64,000 nucleotides of DNA from PHAA01 sp964457945 (GTDB lineage: Bacteria > Bacillota > Syntrophomonadia > Syntrophomonadales > Syntrophomonadaceae): assembly GCA_964457945.1 (NCBI GenBank), contig CAYWFX010000002.1:62001-126000 (forward strand). Reading direction: 5' to 3'. Made by a program: the position numbers and the translations under genes. Numbering within the stretch: position 1 is the stretch's first letter; every line of letters begins with the position of its first letter. Shown here one piece after another: positions 44,557 through 52,768 of this stretch. A model generated the notes under the pieces. That model saw nothing but the letters and a program-made list of their open reading frames with translations. It had not been told where the DNA came from and ran no database searches.

Positions 44557-45606
44557 CTATTTCTTGAATAACTTGGGGTCTGACCCCGAGTTATTCATAA
44601 GATCATCTATGATCCTGCGCACCGATTCTACCGTTCCGGCGGCCTTCCAATATTCCATGCGCACCGGGCCAATAAGACCAATTTTACCCATCTCACCAGC
44701 CGTCCGGTAGCCTGCGAAAACCAGGCTCATTTCCTTGATGTCCTCAGCCTGATTTTCCTGGCCAATGCGAATATCTACCCCTTCTTTGATCTGCTCCGGC
44801 AGAACCCCTTTAAGTGGGCCATCTTCTTCAAATAAAGTGAGTATTCGCCTTAGTTTATCTAAATCCTTAAACTCAGGTTCCTTGAGTATATTTAAAGCTC
44901 CGCTGATTACAACCTTTTCATCGTGGGGGCTATCTAACAAACTATCCAGAGCTTCCAGAGATTTGTCAATAACCTGACGACGATTCTTAAGCTCGTCGCG
45001 TAATATCTGCAAATCACTGCGCTGTACTTCACTTAGTCTCTTGCCCCGAAAAGCACGGTTAAAAGAATCGCCTATAGCCTGTAAATCGCGGGCCTTAATG
45101 GACCTCGGAATTGGTATTTTACGGTGCATGATGATACCAATATCAGTAACCACCAAGACCAAAGCCTGCCCCTCCTGAATAGGAATGAGCTGCAAAGACT
45201 GAAACTGGCTAAACTTGACTGATGGCACGATAATAAAGGAAGCATAGTTGGTCACTTGGGAAAGAAAATGCCCTATTCCTTGAACCACATCATTCCATTC
45301 CTGAATACTGTCCTCTAAAATCTTGTGTAAGACCTCAATTTGCTCGTCACTGGGGTTCTCATTCTCCATCATACAGTCCACGTAATACCTAAACCCCTTC
45401 TCCGAAGGTATTCTACCCGCAGAAGTGTGGGGCTGCTCCAAGTATCCCATGTCCTCCAGATCAGCCATTTCATTTCTGACCGTAGCTGCACTAATATTTA
45501 AGGCATGTTTTCTAACCACAGCCCTGGAACCTACCGGTTCCGCAGTAGCCACGTAGTCTTTAATGACTGACTCAAGTATATGCCGTTTCCTCTCATCTAA
45601 TATCAT
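44557..45606 (-). CDS. hrcA: Heat-inducible transcription repressor HrcA
   Basis: 349 residues from ATG 45606 (MILDERKRHILESVIKDYVA), AGGTG ahead. N-terminal winged helix (SAATVRNEMADLEDMGYLEQ), then the GAF-like dimer domain. HrcA binds CIRCE, found 18 bases upstream of its start, and depends on a chaperonin for folding in studied species. The last ~10 residues (from about SGSDPKLFKK) are encoded by the 31-bp palindrome at 44566-44596. Confidence 0.97.
   Translation of the reverse strand: MILDERKRHILESVIKDYVATAEPVGSRAVVRKHALNISAATVRNEMADLEDMGYLEQPHTSAGRIPSEKGFRYYVDCMMENENPSDEQIEVLHKILEDSIQEWNDVVQGIGHFLSQVTNYASFIIVPSVKFSQFQSLQLIPIQEGQALVLVVTDIGIIMHRKIPIPRSIKARDLQAIGDSFNRAFRGKRLSEVQRSDLQILRDELKNRRQVIDKSLEALDSLLDSPHDEKVVISGALNILKEPEFKDLDKLRRILTLFEEDGPLKGVLPEQIKEGVDIRIGQENQAEDIKEMSLVFAGYRTAGEMGKIGLIGPVRMEYWKAAGTVESVRRIIDDLMNNSGSDPKLFKK
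44566..44596. repeat. 31-bp palindrome inside the hrcA 3' end
   Basis: GAATAACTTGGGGTC and GACCCCGAGTTATTC flank a single T, with one mismatch (a possible G-U in RNA). It encodes the C-terminal residues of HrcA, between its core and the stop at 44557. Confidence 0.8.
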
Positions 45607-45623
45607 AATTATCACCTACTCTG

Positions 45624-45650
45624 TTAGCACTCTCCTGTCTTGAGTGCTAA
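45624..45650 (-). promoter_or_regulatory. CIRCE operator
   Basis: TTAGCACTC-N9-GAGTGCTAA, a perfect match to the CIRCE consensus, 18 bases upstream of the hrcA start and downstream of the -10 element. HrcA binds here to repress the hrcA-chaperonin-grpE-dnaK-dnaJ operon. Confidence 0.97.
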
Positions 45651-45664
45651 TCAGCGTTTCTTAA

Positions 45665-45693
45665 AAAATAGCACCTGGGGAAACCTTTGTCAA
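45665..45693 (-). promoter_or_regulatory. Sigma-A-type promoter of the hrcA operon
   Basis: Minus strand -35 TTGACA at 45688-45693 and -10 TATTTT at 45665-45670 with a 17-base spacer. It lies in the hemW-hrcA gap, directly upstream of CIRCE. Confidence 0.8.
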
Positions 45694-45701
45694 GCAGTTC
45701 A

Positions 45702-46853
45702 TCAACCCATAAACTGGCTAAAAACCTGATTAGAAAGAAAATAGGCTCTTGGCGCCAGATAAATGTGGTCATTTTCTATTTCTAAAAGGCCCTGTATTTG
45801 GCAAGTATTTATTACATCTCGGTACTCCTCCATGATATCAATGCCAAATCTATCCCGGAAATCTTCCCTCTTAATCCCCCCGGTCAAACGCAAGCCCAGG
45901 ATAATAGCATCGGCTGTCAGTTGCCGGGGCGTCATGGTTTCCAGAATCTCTGTCTGGGCAGGATGGTCAGCTAGTATAGCCTCTATATAATGGTTAACAT
46001 TCGCTTGATTAAGAAATCTTTGTCTATTAATAAAACTAACTGCTCCACTGCCAATACCCAAATATTCCTGGGCCTGCCAGTAAAGCAGGTTGTGACGGCA
46101 TTCATAGCCCGTTCTGGCAAAGTTGGATATTTCATAATGATAGTATCCCTGCTCAGCTAAAAAATCCAAGGTAGTATAATATAATTGGGATTCCAGTTCA
46201 TCATCCAGAAGATTTATGGTCCCTGCTTTTACTTTCCGAGCCATCGGGGTTGATTCATCGAGTTGCAGCAAATAGGTGGAAATATGCTGAGGATTAAAGT
46301 TCATTGCTAATGACAAGTTCTCCTGCCAACTAGATAGGGTCTGGCCGGGCAAACCGTATATCAGGTCAATATTGAAATTAGTAAATCCCGCCTTCACGAC
46401 ATCTCTTAGCATAGACTCCGCCTCATGCCCTCCGTGCATCCTCCCCAAGGTTTTAAGCTCTATATCGGCAAAGCTCTGTACCCCTACCGATAAGCGATTA
46501 ATCCCAGCTGCTCTTAAGCCCTTGAGATCCTGCAAGTTCACAGTAGCTGGGTTAGCTTCCATAGAGATCTCCAGCTCACTACTGGTTTTATAATTTTCAA
46601 AAACCGAATCTACTATCCTTTCCACCTGTTGAGGCAACAGCAAACTGGGAGTGCCACCGCCCAAGAAAATGCTCACCAAAGGACTGTTTATTAATGAAGC
46701 TCGCCTCTCTAACTCCTTAATCAAACTGCAAGTATAGTTTTCTAGAATGATCGGGTCTACTATGGGCAAAGAATAAAAATCACAATAGTCGCACTTATGA
46801 AGACAAAATGGAATATGAATATAGATGCCGATAGGTGCCGAACTATTTGTCAC
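45702..46853 (-). CDS. hemW: Radical-SAM heme chaperone HemW
   Basis: 383 residues. Cluster cysteines C17xxxC21xxC24 (CLHKCDYC), preceded by YIHIPF, and FLGGGTPSLL are typical of the HemN/HemW group. Lack of the HemN N-terminal arginine region and the lepA linkage point to HemW, which delivers heme to respiratory proteins. GTG start; overlaps the lepA stop by 11 bases. Confidence 0.92.
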   Translation of the reverse strand: MTNSSAPIGIYIHIPFCLHKCDYCDFYSLPIVDPIILENYTCSLIKELERRASLINSPLVSIFLGGGTPSLLLPQQVERIVDSVFENYKTSSELEISMEANPATVNLQDLKGLRAAGINRLSVGVQSFADIELKTLGRMHGGHEAESMLRDVVKAGFTNFNIDLIYGLPGQTLSSWQENLSLAMNFNPQHISTYLLQLDESTPMARKVKAGTINLLDDELESQLYYTTLDFLAEQGYYHYEISNFARTGYECRHNLLYWQAQEYLGIGSGAVSFINRQRFLNQANVNHYIEAILADHPAQTEILETMTPRQLTADAIILGLRLTGGIKREDFRDRFGIDIMEEYRDVINTCQIQGLLEIENDHIYLAPRAYFLSNQVFSQFMG

Positions 46854-48645
46854 TATCTATCTCCATGACCGTCATGAAAGCATCACGTGGAACCTCGACA
46901 TGACCAATCTGTTTCATGCGCTTTTTACCTTCTTTTTGCTTCTCCAGGAGTTTCTTTTTTCTGGTAATATCCCCGCCGTAACATTTAGCCAAGACGTCTT
47001 TGCGCATAGCCTTAACGCTTTCCCGGGCAATAATTCGGTTGCCGATTGAAGCCTGAATAGCTACCTCGTACATTTGCCGAGGAATAATTTTCCGCAGTCG
47101 TTCCACCAGGCCCCGGGCCCTATAGTAAGCCTTGTCCTTATGAGCGATGGAACTTAAGGCATCCACTGTCTCCCCATTTAACATAATATCCAGTTTTACG
47201 AGTTCAGATACCTCATCATCCCTCACTTCATAATCCAGGGAAGCATAGCCCCGGGTTCTCGATTTCAGGCCATCGAAGAAATCAAATAGAATTTCCGCCA
47301 GGGGAAGATTATAGTTAATCATAACCCGATGGGGAGTAAGATATTCCATATTGATAAAACTGCCCCGCTTTTCCTGGCAGAGCTCCATGACTGTACCTAC
47401 ATAGTCGTTGGGAACCATAATATTAGCCTTCACATATGGCTCCATTACTTTATCAATGCGCTGAGGATCAGGCCAGCGGCTAGGATTTTGTACAGATATT
47501 TCGGTCCGATCCGTAAGCAGTATACGATATATTACGCTGGGAGCTGTAGCCATCAGCGACAGGTCATACTCCCTCTCCAAGCGTTCTCTAACGATTTCCA
47601 AATGCAAGAGCCCCAAAAAACCACAACGGAAACCTAATCCCAATGCATCTGATGATTCCGGCTCGTAAATTAAAGAAGAATCATTTAGCTTTAACTTCTC
47701 TAATGCATCACGCAGTTTTTCAAAATCACTGTTATCCATTGGGAACAGACCACAGTAAACTACCGGCTTGACTTCCTTGTATCCTTCCAGAGGTTTTGAA
47801 GCCGGGCGGGATGCCAGCGTAACCGTATCACCCACCTTGGTATCAGCAACATTTTTGATAGCCGCTGCCAGATAACCCACTTCGCCTGATTGAAGGCTTT
47901 CTACAGTGGTCATAAAAGGAGATAATACTCCTATTTCTGTAATTTCGAAATCCTTACCGCTATACATCATGCGAATCATATCGCCTTTGCGCAATTCTCC
48001 CGAATCCACCCGGATGTAGGAAATAGCTCCTTTATAAGGATCAAAATAAGAATCGAAGATTAGTGCCCGGAGCTCTCCTTTCTCATCGCCCCGCGGGGCT
48101 GGTATTTTGGCCACGATAGCTTCCAGGACCTCTTCGATGCCGGTACCTAATTTAGCTGATATGGGTATAATTTCTTGCTTGTCCAGACCCAGTACGTCTT
48201 CCATTTCCTGTTTTACAATTTCCGGTTCCGCTCCAGGCAGGTCTATCTTGTTAACCACACCGATAATCTCCAGGTTTAAATCCATCGCCATATAGACATT
48301 TGCCAAGGTCTGAGCTTCGATACCTTGAGAAGCATCAACTACCAACAGGGCTCCTTCACAGGCTGCCAAGCTTCGTGAAACCTCATAAGAAAAATCCACA
48401 TGACCTGGGGTATCGATAAGGTTTAATATATAGGTTTTTCCATCTCGAGCCGTATAATTAAGACGAACCGGCTGCAGCTTTATGGTTATACCCTTTTCCC
48501 GCTCCAGATCCATCTTATCCAGGAACTGATCGCGCATTTCCCGGGCTGACAGCGCACCGGTGAATTGCAGCAGACGATCTGCCAGAGTGGACTTTCCATG
48601 ATCTATATGCGCAATGATGCTAAAATTTCTTATTCTATCCTGCAA
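46843..48645 (-). CDS. lepA: Elongation factor 4 (LepA)
   Basis: 600 residues from TTG 48645 (LQDRIRNFSIIAHIDHGKST), the usual LepA length, with GGGGGG six bases ahead. Frame upstream to ATG 48699 overlaps the -10 box and is untranslated leader. G1 AHIDHGKS (12-19), DTPGHVDF and NKIDLPGA are intact, and the LepA C-terminal domain ends in KKKLLEKQKEGKKRMK. It remodels stalled ribosomes. Confidence 0.96.
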   Translation of the reverse strand: MQDRIRNFSIIAHIDHGKSTLADRLLQFTGALSAREMRDQFLDKMDLEREKGITIKLQPVRLNYTARDGKTYILNLIDTPGHVDFSYEVSRSLAACEGALLVVDASQGIEAQTLANVYMAMDLNLEIIGVVNKIDLPGAEPEIVKQEMEDVLGLDKQEIIPISAKLGTGIEEVLEAIVAKIPAPRGDEKGELRALIFDSYFDPYKGAISYIRVDSGELRKGDMIRMMYSGKDFEITEIGVLSPFMTTVESLQSGEVGYLAAAIKNVADTKVGDTVTLASRPASKPLEGYKEVKPVVYCGLFPMDNSDFEKLRDALEKLKLNDSSLIYEPESSDALGLGFRCGFLGLLHLEIVRERLEREYDLSLMATAPSVIYRILLTDRTEISVQNPSRWPDPQRIDKVMEPYVKANIMVPNDYVGTVMELCQEKRGSFINMEYLTPHRVMINYNLPLAEILFDFFDGLKSRTRGYASLDYEVRDDEVSELVKLDIMLNGETVDALSSIAHKDKAYYRARGLVERLRKIIPRQMYEVAIQASIGNRIIARESVKAMRKDVLAKCYGGDITRKKKLLEKQKEGKKRMKQIGHVEVPRDAFMTVMEIDSDK

Positions 48646-48697
48646 ATTGAACCCCCCAAAAATTCTTAGCTGGCTAGCCAGCAAATGGTCGCCCTTC

Positions 48698-48727
48698 ATT
48701 ATACCCTATTGGCACAGTTATCTTCAA
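48698..48727 (-). promoter_or_regulatory. Promoter of lepA-hemW
   Basis: Minus strand -35 TTGAAG at 48722-48727 and -10 TATAAT at 48698-48703, 18-base spacer. The -10 overlaps the first ATG of the longer lepA frame, which supports the internal TTG start. Confidence 0.65.
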
Positions 48728-48825
48728 TGTAACGAGAATCATTTAAAAAGCCACGGTATTTTGGTATGATAGATTAAGAATTGCAGAAAGCACGTAAGAA
48801 TGGTTAACAAAGAAGGGTTGATTCT

Positions 48826-49113
48826 ATGGAAAAAACACTAACGCTTATTGTTCCGGCTATGTTGCTGGCCTACTATCTGAAAACCAGTTGGCCAGACATA
48901 AAAGATAAAAAGGTTCTGTTGGTCTTAATGATAGGGGGAACACTCCTTTTTTATGTAGGCGTGTTTTTTAGACCGATAAATCTATTGCTGGGATCCACGC
49001 TGCAACTTGTGGCCACTTGCCTATTCTTCACAGCCGTGGCAGTCAATATGGGCAGTCACTCCAAAGAAAAGGCTCCCGACCAAAGCTTCCACCCAGATGA
49101 AGACTCAGAATAG
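48826..49113 (+). CDS. Small membrane protein, unknown
   Basis: 95 residues with two or three hydrophobic stretches (LIVPAMLLAYYL; VLLVLMIGGTLLFYVGVFF; LQLVATCLFFTAVAV) and a short acidic tail (PDQSFHPDEDSE). GAAGGG precedes ATG 48826. It is divergent from lepA and its 3' end overlaps the YqxA-like gene by 9 bases. I do not recognise the family. Confidence 0.6.
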   Translation: MEKTLTLIVPAMLLAYYLKTSWPDIKDKKVLLVLMIGGTLLFYVGVFFRPINLLLGSTLQLVATCLFFTAVAVNMGSHSKEKAPDQSFHPDEDSE

Positions 49114-49401
49114 TACTTTAATAATTCTTGCGCTACGCAACAGGTAATCACCGGTAGCCTGGGCACCCGTTTTTACCTGCTGCCAGATCAGCACTATATC
49201 CTCCCTGGCTTCCTGTTTGTCATAGCTATGGGTTTCTCCCAGGGCGAAGATATTGAGTTTATCACCTTGAGCTTGCCAGCCTATAACCGGTTTTCGAGCA
49301 TCAAGTGTCAAACTGTTTATCCCCTGGTTGCTCGTATTCAACCCCAAAATCACCAGAATCAATATCGTAAGTACCAGCAAAGACCGGTACAATCTTGCCA
49401 T
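49105..49401 (-). CDS. YqxA/DUF3679-like small exported or membrane protein
   Basis: 98 residues with one N-terminal hydrophobic helix (SLLVLTILILVILGL) followed by NTSNQGINSLTL. In Bacillus the order is gpr-spoIIP-yqxA-lepA, and this gene holds the yqxA slot (5 bases after spoIIP, before lepA). The helix plus NQGI motif fits the YqxA family. The assignment is mostly positional. Its role in sporulation is not established. Confidence 0.6.
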   Translation of the reverse strand: MARLYRSLLVLTILILVILGLNTSNQGINSLTLDARKPVIGWQAQGDKLNIFALGETHSYDKQEAREDIVLIWQQVKTGAQATGDYLLRSARIIKVLF

Positions 49402-49406
49402 AATGC

Positions 49407-50450
49407 TTAGTTAGCCTCCTTCAAAACCTCAACCAGCACGTCCGCAAACAACCGTGCGGTACGATTAACTTCTTCCATACTATTATTATCACTACCAAAT
49501 TCCAAAAGCAAGGCGCGCGGGTGAAATTCCTGGTTATAGGTTCCCGCTTTAGTTATGACACCCTTTATCAGCCCCGGATACATCTTTTCTCCTTGCTGGT
49601 AAAGCTGTTCCGCAAATTTCCGGTTCTGCTGCCAATTGGGGTGCGGTTTACGCTCATTTGTTCCAACTACAATAAGAATCTGGGCGCAATCCTTGCCTTT
49701 TATCTTAACGGTCGAAGCCTTTCCCTGACCTGGTATGCTATCCCTATGGATATCAAAAAGAGCTAGAATATTTTTATTGGCCGTTACAATTTTGCTTACC
49801 GTTGCGCGTGACTTGGTATAGCTGGTGTCATAGGGGAAATCATGAATAGTATTTACGAATTGGGCTGGCAGACCCTTTTCATTTAATGCCCCCTCCATAG
49901 TCGCGGCCACCTGATTTATCAGCCCTCTCTTTCCATCTAGTCGGGCCTGTCCGCTATCTGGTATATAGCTTTCGCCACTGTGGGTGCAGTACATAAAAAC
50001 CTGACTTTTCTTAAACCGCGCTAAGGTCTCGCTATCCAATGGAACCTCCTGTTCAATTTCCTCCTCAACAGTAGGTGTTAGGTCCTCTTCTTCCTTCAGG
50101 TCAGCTACCGGTTCTTCATTAGATCGATCCGCAAAAGCCAATGCCTGGATATGAGAGCCAATAATGTTTTCCGGTATAGTATTAGCATAGTATTCATCCT
50201 CCAAGATTTTATCAGGTGTGCGATTAACCCCGGCTAAGAGCACATTATTCTCCTGAAACAGGATCTCTGATTGGCGCTCATTAATTTGCAGTTTCGAAAA
50301 AGGCACCAGAATTCGCTCGGCGCTCAATAGCTTCATCCCCTCTTCATATTGGAGGTTTATATCCACACTGAGCCCGGCAATTATTGCCACCAAAAAAACT
50401 TGAATGAAAATAATTCCTTTTATAAACGCAAAAAAATTGCGGCCTTTCAT
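49407..50450 (-). CDS. spoIIP: Stage II sporulation protein P
   Basis: 347 residues from ATG 50450 (MKGRNFFAFIKG; GAGGTG 6 bases ahead); the frame to 50564 is leader. TM helix at about 10-30, then a linker and an amidase/endopeptidase domain with CTHSGESYIPD and LFDIHRDSIPG. SpoIIP cuts peptidoglycan during forespore engulfment with SpoIID and SpoIIM. Its presence supports a spore-forming ancestry. The gpr protease gene usually next to it is absent. Confidence 0.95.
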   Translation of the reverse strand: MKGRNFFAFIKGIIFIQVFLVAIIAGLSVDINLQYEEGMKLLSAERILVPFSKLQINERQSEILFQENNVLLAGVNRTPDKILEDEYYANTIPENIIGSHIQALAFADRSNEEPVADLKEEEDLTPTVEEEIEQEVPLDSETLARFKKSQVFMYCTHSGESYIPDSGQARLDGKRGLINQVAATMEGALNEKGLPAQFVNTIHDFPYDTSYTKSRATVSKIVTANKNILALFDIHRDSIPGQGKASTVKIKGKDCAQILIVVGTNERKPHPNWQQNRKFAEQLYQQGEKMYPGLIKGVITKAGTYNQEFHPRALLLEFGSDNNSMEEVNRTARLFADVLVEVLKEAN

Positions 50451-50508
50451 ACTGTTCACCTCGTCCCTGCTAACAAATATTATGGCAAAGTGTGGATAAT
50501 TAGAACCG

Positions 50509-50668
50509 GGGCTATCATTAAATAAATAAGGCAGCGTACTTCGAGTATTTTTCGTGCTAGACAAGGCGTCAAAGCGCAGTCATACTGGACGTATTTCCAG
50601 CTTTGAGAACGAAGGATAGCGCGAAAAAGACCGGAGTAAATGACTGGTTTATTTATTGATAGTCCCCT
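50509..50668. repeat. ~160-nt imperfect fold-back (MITE-like or structured RNA)
   Basis: The left arm (ACTTCGAGTATTTTTCGTGC region) and the right arm (GCGCGAAAAAGACCGGAGT region) are inverted copies at roughly 70-75% over about 70 bases. Outer GGGCTATCATTAAATAAA matches the complement of TTTATTTATTGATAGTCCC, and inner CAAAGC/GCTTTG pairs close the structure. It lies between spoIIP and rpsT, in a 349-bp gap with no gene. Confidence 0.75.
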
Positions 50669-50733
50669 AGTAAGGACAAGGTGGTTTTTATCTATTTATA
50701 ATATATCTCCAACAAAAAAAGCTATTCTGTGCA

Positions 50734-50762
50734 TTGCAATTTTTATTCCGAGATGCTATAGT
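50734..50762 (+). promoter_or_regulatory. Promoter of rpsT
   Basis: -35 TTGCAA at 50734-50739 and -10 TATAGT at 50757-50762, 17-base spacer, 37 bases before the rpsT start. Confidence 0.75.
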
Positions 50763-50799
50763 ATGTCTGTTAGCTTGAAATTCCCAAGGAGGTGAAAGT

Positions 50800-51066
50800 G
50801 TGGCAAAAAGTAAGACCCCTGCCAAAAGAGCCAAGACAGCCGAACTTAGTCGGATAAGGAACAAGGCTTATAAAAGCAGATTAAAAACCAGTATTAAGAA
50901 TTATGAAGTTTCTTTAACATCGGATAATGTGGATGCAGCCAGGGAAAATTTGTTACAGGTAACCTCCCTGATCGATAAAAGCGTATCCAAAGGCGTACTG
51001 CATAAAAACACCGCAGCTCGCAAAAAATCCAGCCTTAGCAAAAAATTCAATACCCTAGCGCAATAA
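50800..51066 (+). CDS. rpsT: 30S ribosomal protein S20
   Basis: 88 residues, GTG start after AAGGAGGTGAAAGT. Lysine-rich helical protein with KRAKTAELSRIRNKAYKSRL and the closing KNTAARKKSSLSKKFNTLAQ, standard for bS20. It binds 16S rRNA early in 30S assembly. Convergent with holA across a bidirectional terminator. Confidence 0.97.
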   Translation: MAKSKTPAKRAKTAELSRIRNKAYKSRLKTSIKNYEVSLTSDNVDAARENLLQVTSLIDKSVSKGVLHKNTAARKKSSLSKKFNTLAQ

Positions 51067-51074
51067 CAAAAATG

Positions 51075-51100
51075 AACCTGTCCGAGGACAGGTTTTATTT
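51075..51100. terminator. Bidirectional terminator, rpsT / holA
   Basis: AACCTGTCC-GA-GGACAGGTT hairpin followed on the plus strand by TTATTTTT, and preceded by AAAAATG for the minus strand. Confidence 0.85.
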
Positions 51101-52078
51101 TTGACTACATATCTCTACTAAAAGAGTCTCCATAAGTATCCGGGGATCTTTGGATTCGCTTTTAAAACTAGTATCCGTCTCCAATAGTCTTGCAAAGAGG
51201 ACCCTAATTTCTTCCCCGCTAAAGCGAGACGATTTCTCCATTATTTTTTTTACCACAAAATCCTTCTGAGAAGTTAATTCAGCTATCTTGCCGCTGGAAT
51301 ATCCTATCTCCTGATATAATTTTACCTTACTCAGGGATAAAAACTGCCGAGTTATCATGTATAAGATCAGCAAGTGGTGTTCCCCCTGCTCCTGTAATTG
51401 GTAAAAGGCCGCCAGAGAAGCCTTCAAATTACGATTCAGCAGGGCATCAGTCAGCTTGAATACCTTGATCGCCTGCTTGCTGTCCAGTTGTTCTTCAATT
51501 TCATTTACCCCTATCACCACATCCGGCTTAACTATCAAGGATAGTTTCTCAATGAGGTTTTCCAGGTAATACATATCCTGTCCGCTATTTACTATTCGTT
51601 TGAGAGCCGCAGGAACCACCCGCATATTTCTCCGGGAAAATTCATCCTTGCACCATCCTTCTAATTCTGTAGGGCTGGGTGCTTTAATGTTCGTTACCCT
51701 GACCTGCTGATTCAGAAATTTTGCCACCGGGTTAGAGGCATTATATTCGGCAGATGTCAGTATAAGCACCTGACCGTGGTTGTCATGCCCGAAATAGTCC
51801 TGCAAGACCTGCAGGCTCTCCTCAGTTTTCCGTACTTTACGAGAAGATTTACCTAACCAGGCCGGTTTTTTTATAATTACAACTCGGCTCATCGCGAATA
51901 AAGGGCTGAATTCTAGAGTCTGCCCTAATTCCATAGCACTCAATTCATCAGCATCTACCAAAACGACTTCCGGTTCATCGCCATAATCCTTCGCCACCCC
52001 GACAATGATCTTCTGAATTTCTTGATCTATTAAATAACTTTCTTCACCCCATAGATAATAAGCATTATGGTCTGCCAT
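51095..52078 (-). CDS. holA: DNA polymerase III delta subunit
   Basis: 327 residues from ATG 52078 (MADHNAYYLWGEESYLIDQE), GAGGGG ahead. HolA-type AAA+ clamp-loader subunit without a working P-loop: the N-terminal YLxGEExxLI and the middle domain with FLSLSKVKLYQ fit the family. It opens the beta clamp during loading. rpsT-holA convergence is common in Clostridia. Confidence 0.94.
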   Translation of the reverse strand: MADHNAYYLWGEESYLIDQEIQKIIVGVAKDYGDEPEVVLVDADELSAMELGQTLEFSPLFAMSRVVIIKKPAWLGKSSRKVRKTEESLQVLQDYFGHDNHGQVLILTSAEYNASNPVAKFLNQQVRVTNIKAPSPTELEGWCKDEFSRRNMRVVPAALKRIVNSGQDMYYLENLIEKLSLIVKPDVVIGVNEIEEQLDSKQAIKVFKLTDALLNRNLKASLAAFYQLQEQGEHHLLILYMITRQFLSLSKVKLYQEIGYSSGKIAELTSQKDFVVKKIMEKSSRFSGEEIRVLFARLLETDTSFKSESKDPRILMETLLVEICSQK

Positions 52079-52208
52079 GCTGGGAACCCCTCTTATCACA
52101 AATTTCCAACTCTTAATTCCTATTATACCCTATTGCTAAGCAAGACCTATACGCTGTAAGCAAATAGTACTATAATTTATATCATGGATGAATAAGGCAG
52201 GTCTACCT

Positions 52209-52256
52209 ATCTCCTCCAGCTAAGGAGACCGGTGGTAATCGGCTAGATAAGGAGAT
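52209..52256 (+). promoter_or_regulatory. Candidate leader switch masking the nuoE-like RBS
   Basis: ATCTCCT at 52209-52215 can pair with AAGGAGA at 52222-52228 or with the gene's own AAGGAGAT ribosome-binding site at 52249-52256. Two mutually exclusive pairings would open or close the start at 52265. A TATAAT lies about 80 bases upstream. This is sequence inference only. Confidence 0.35.
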
Positions 52257-52264
52257 CAGATAAT

Positions 52265-52768
52265 ATGGCTACTGATGTAAAGGCAGGCGAAACTGCAGAA
52301 GAATTCGAGAAAATTATTAATCATTACCCATCTGGAAAACGCTATATCATCCCGATTATGCACGACCTACGCCAACGTTATCGTTACCTACCTCAGCTGG
52401 CTCTGGAAATGACAGCCGCACATGTCCAGGTTCCTTTTAGCCAGGTTTATAGCATGGCCACCTTCTACCGGGCCTTCAGCTTGGTTCCCAAGGGGCGAGT
52501 TAATTTTAAAATTTGTGATGGCACCACCTGTCACATAAAAGGTTCGCAGATTATCATCGACGAGATCTATAAAAACCTGGGCATAAATCCGAATGAAACC
52601 ACCGCAGACCGCGAATTTTCACTGGAAACCGTGAACTGCATTGGAGCTTGTGCCCTATCCCCGGCTTTGATTGCTAATGAAAAAGTTTATGCTCGGGTAA
52701 CACCAGCTAGACTGAGAGAGATTATAAAAGAGTACGGGGGGGATATCCATGAACCAATCAGCAAATAG
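52265..52768 (+). CDS. NuoE/HydC-like [2Fe-2S] subunit
   Basis: 167 residues. A helical N-terminal part and a thioredoxin-like [2Fe-2S] domain with CDGTTC and CIGACALSP cysteines. In NADH dehydrogenase and bifurcating hydrogenase or formate dehydrogenase complexes this subunit accompanies the flavin subunit. It overlaps the NuoF-like gene by 20 bases. First gene of a three-gene operon without a catalytic hydrogenase gene in view. Confidence 0.93.
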   Translation: MATDVKAGETAEEFEKIINHYPSGKRYIIPIMHDLRQRYRYLPQLALEMTAAHVQVPFSQVYSMATFYRAFSLVPKGRVNFKICDGTTCHIKGSQIIIDEIYKNLGINPNETTADREFSLETVNCIGACALSPALIANEKVYARVTPARLREIIKEYGGDIHEPISK

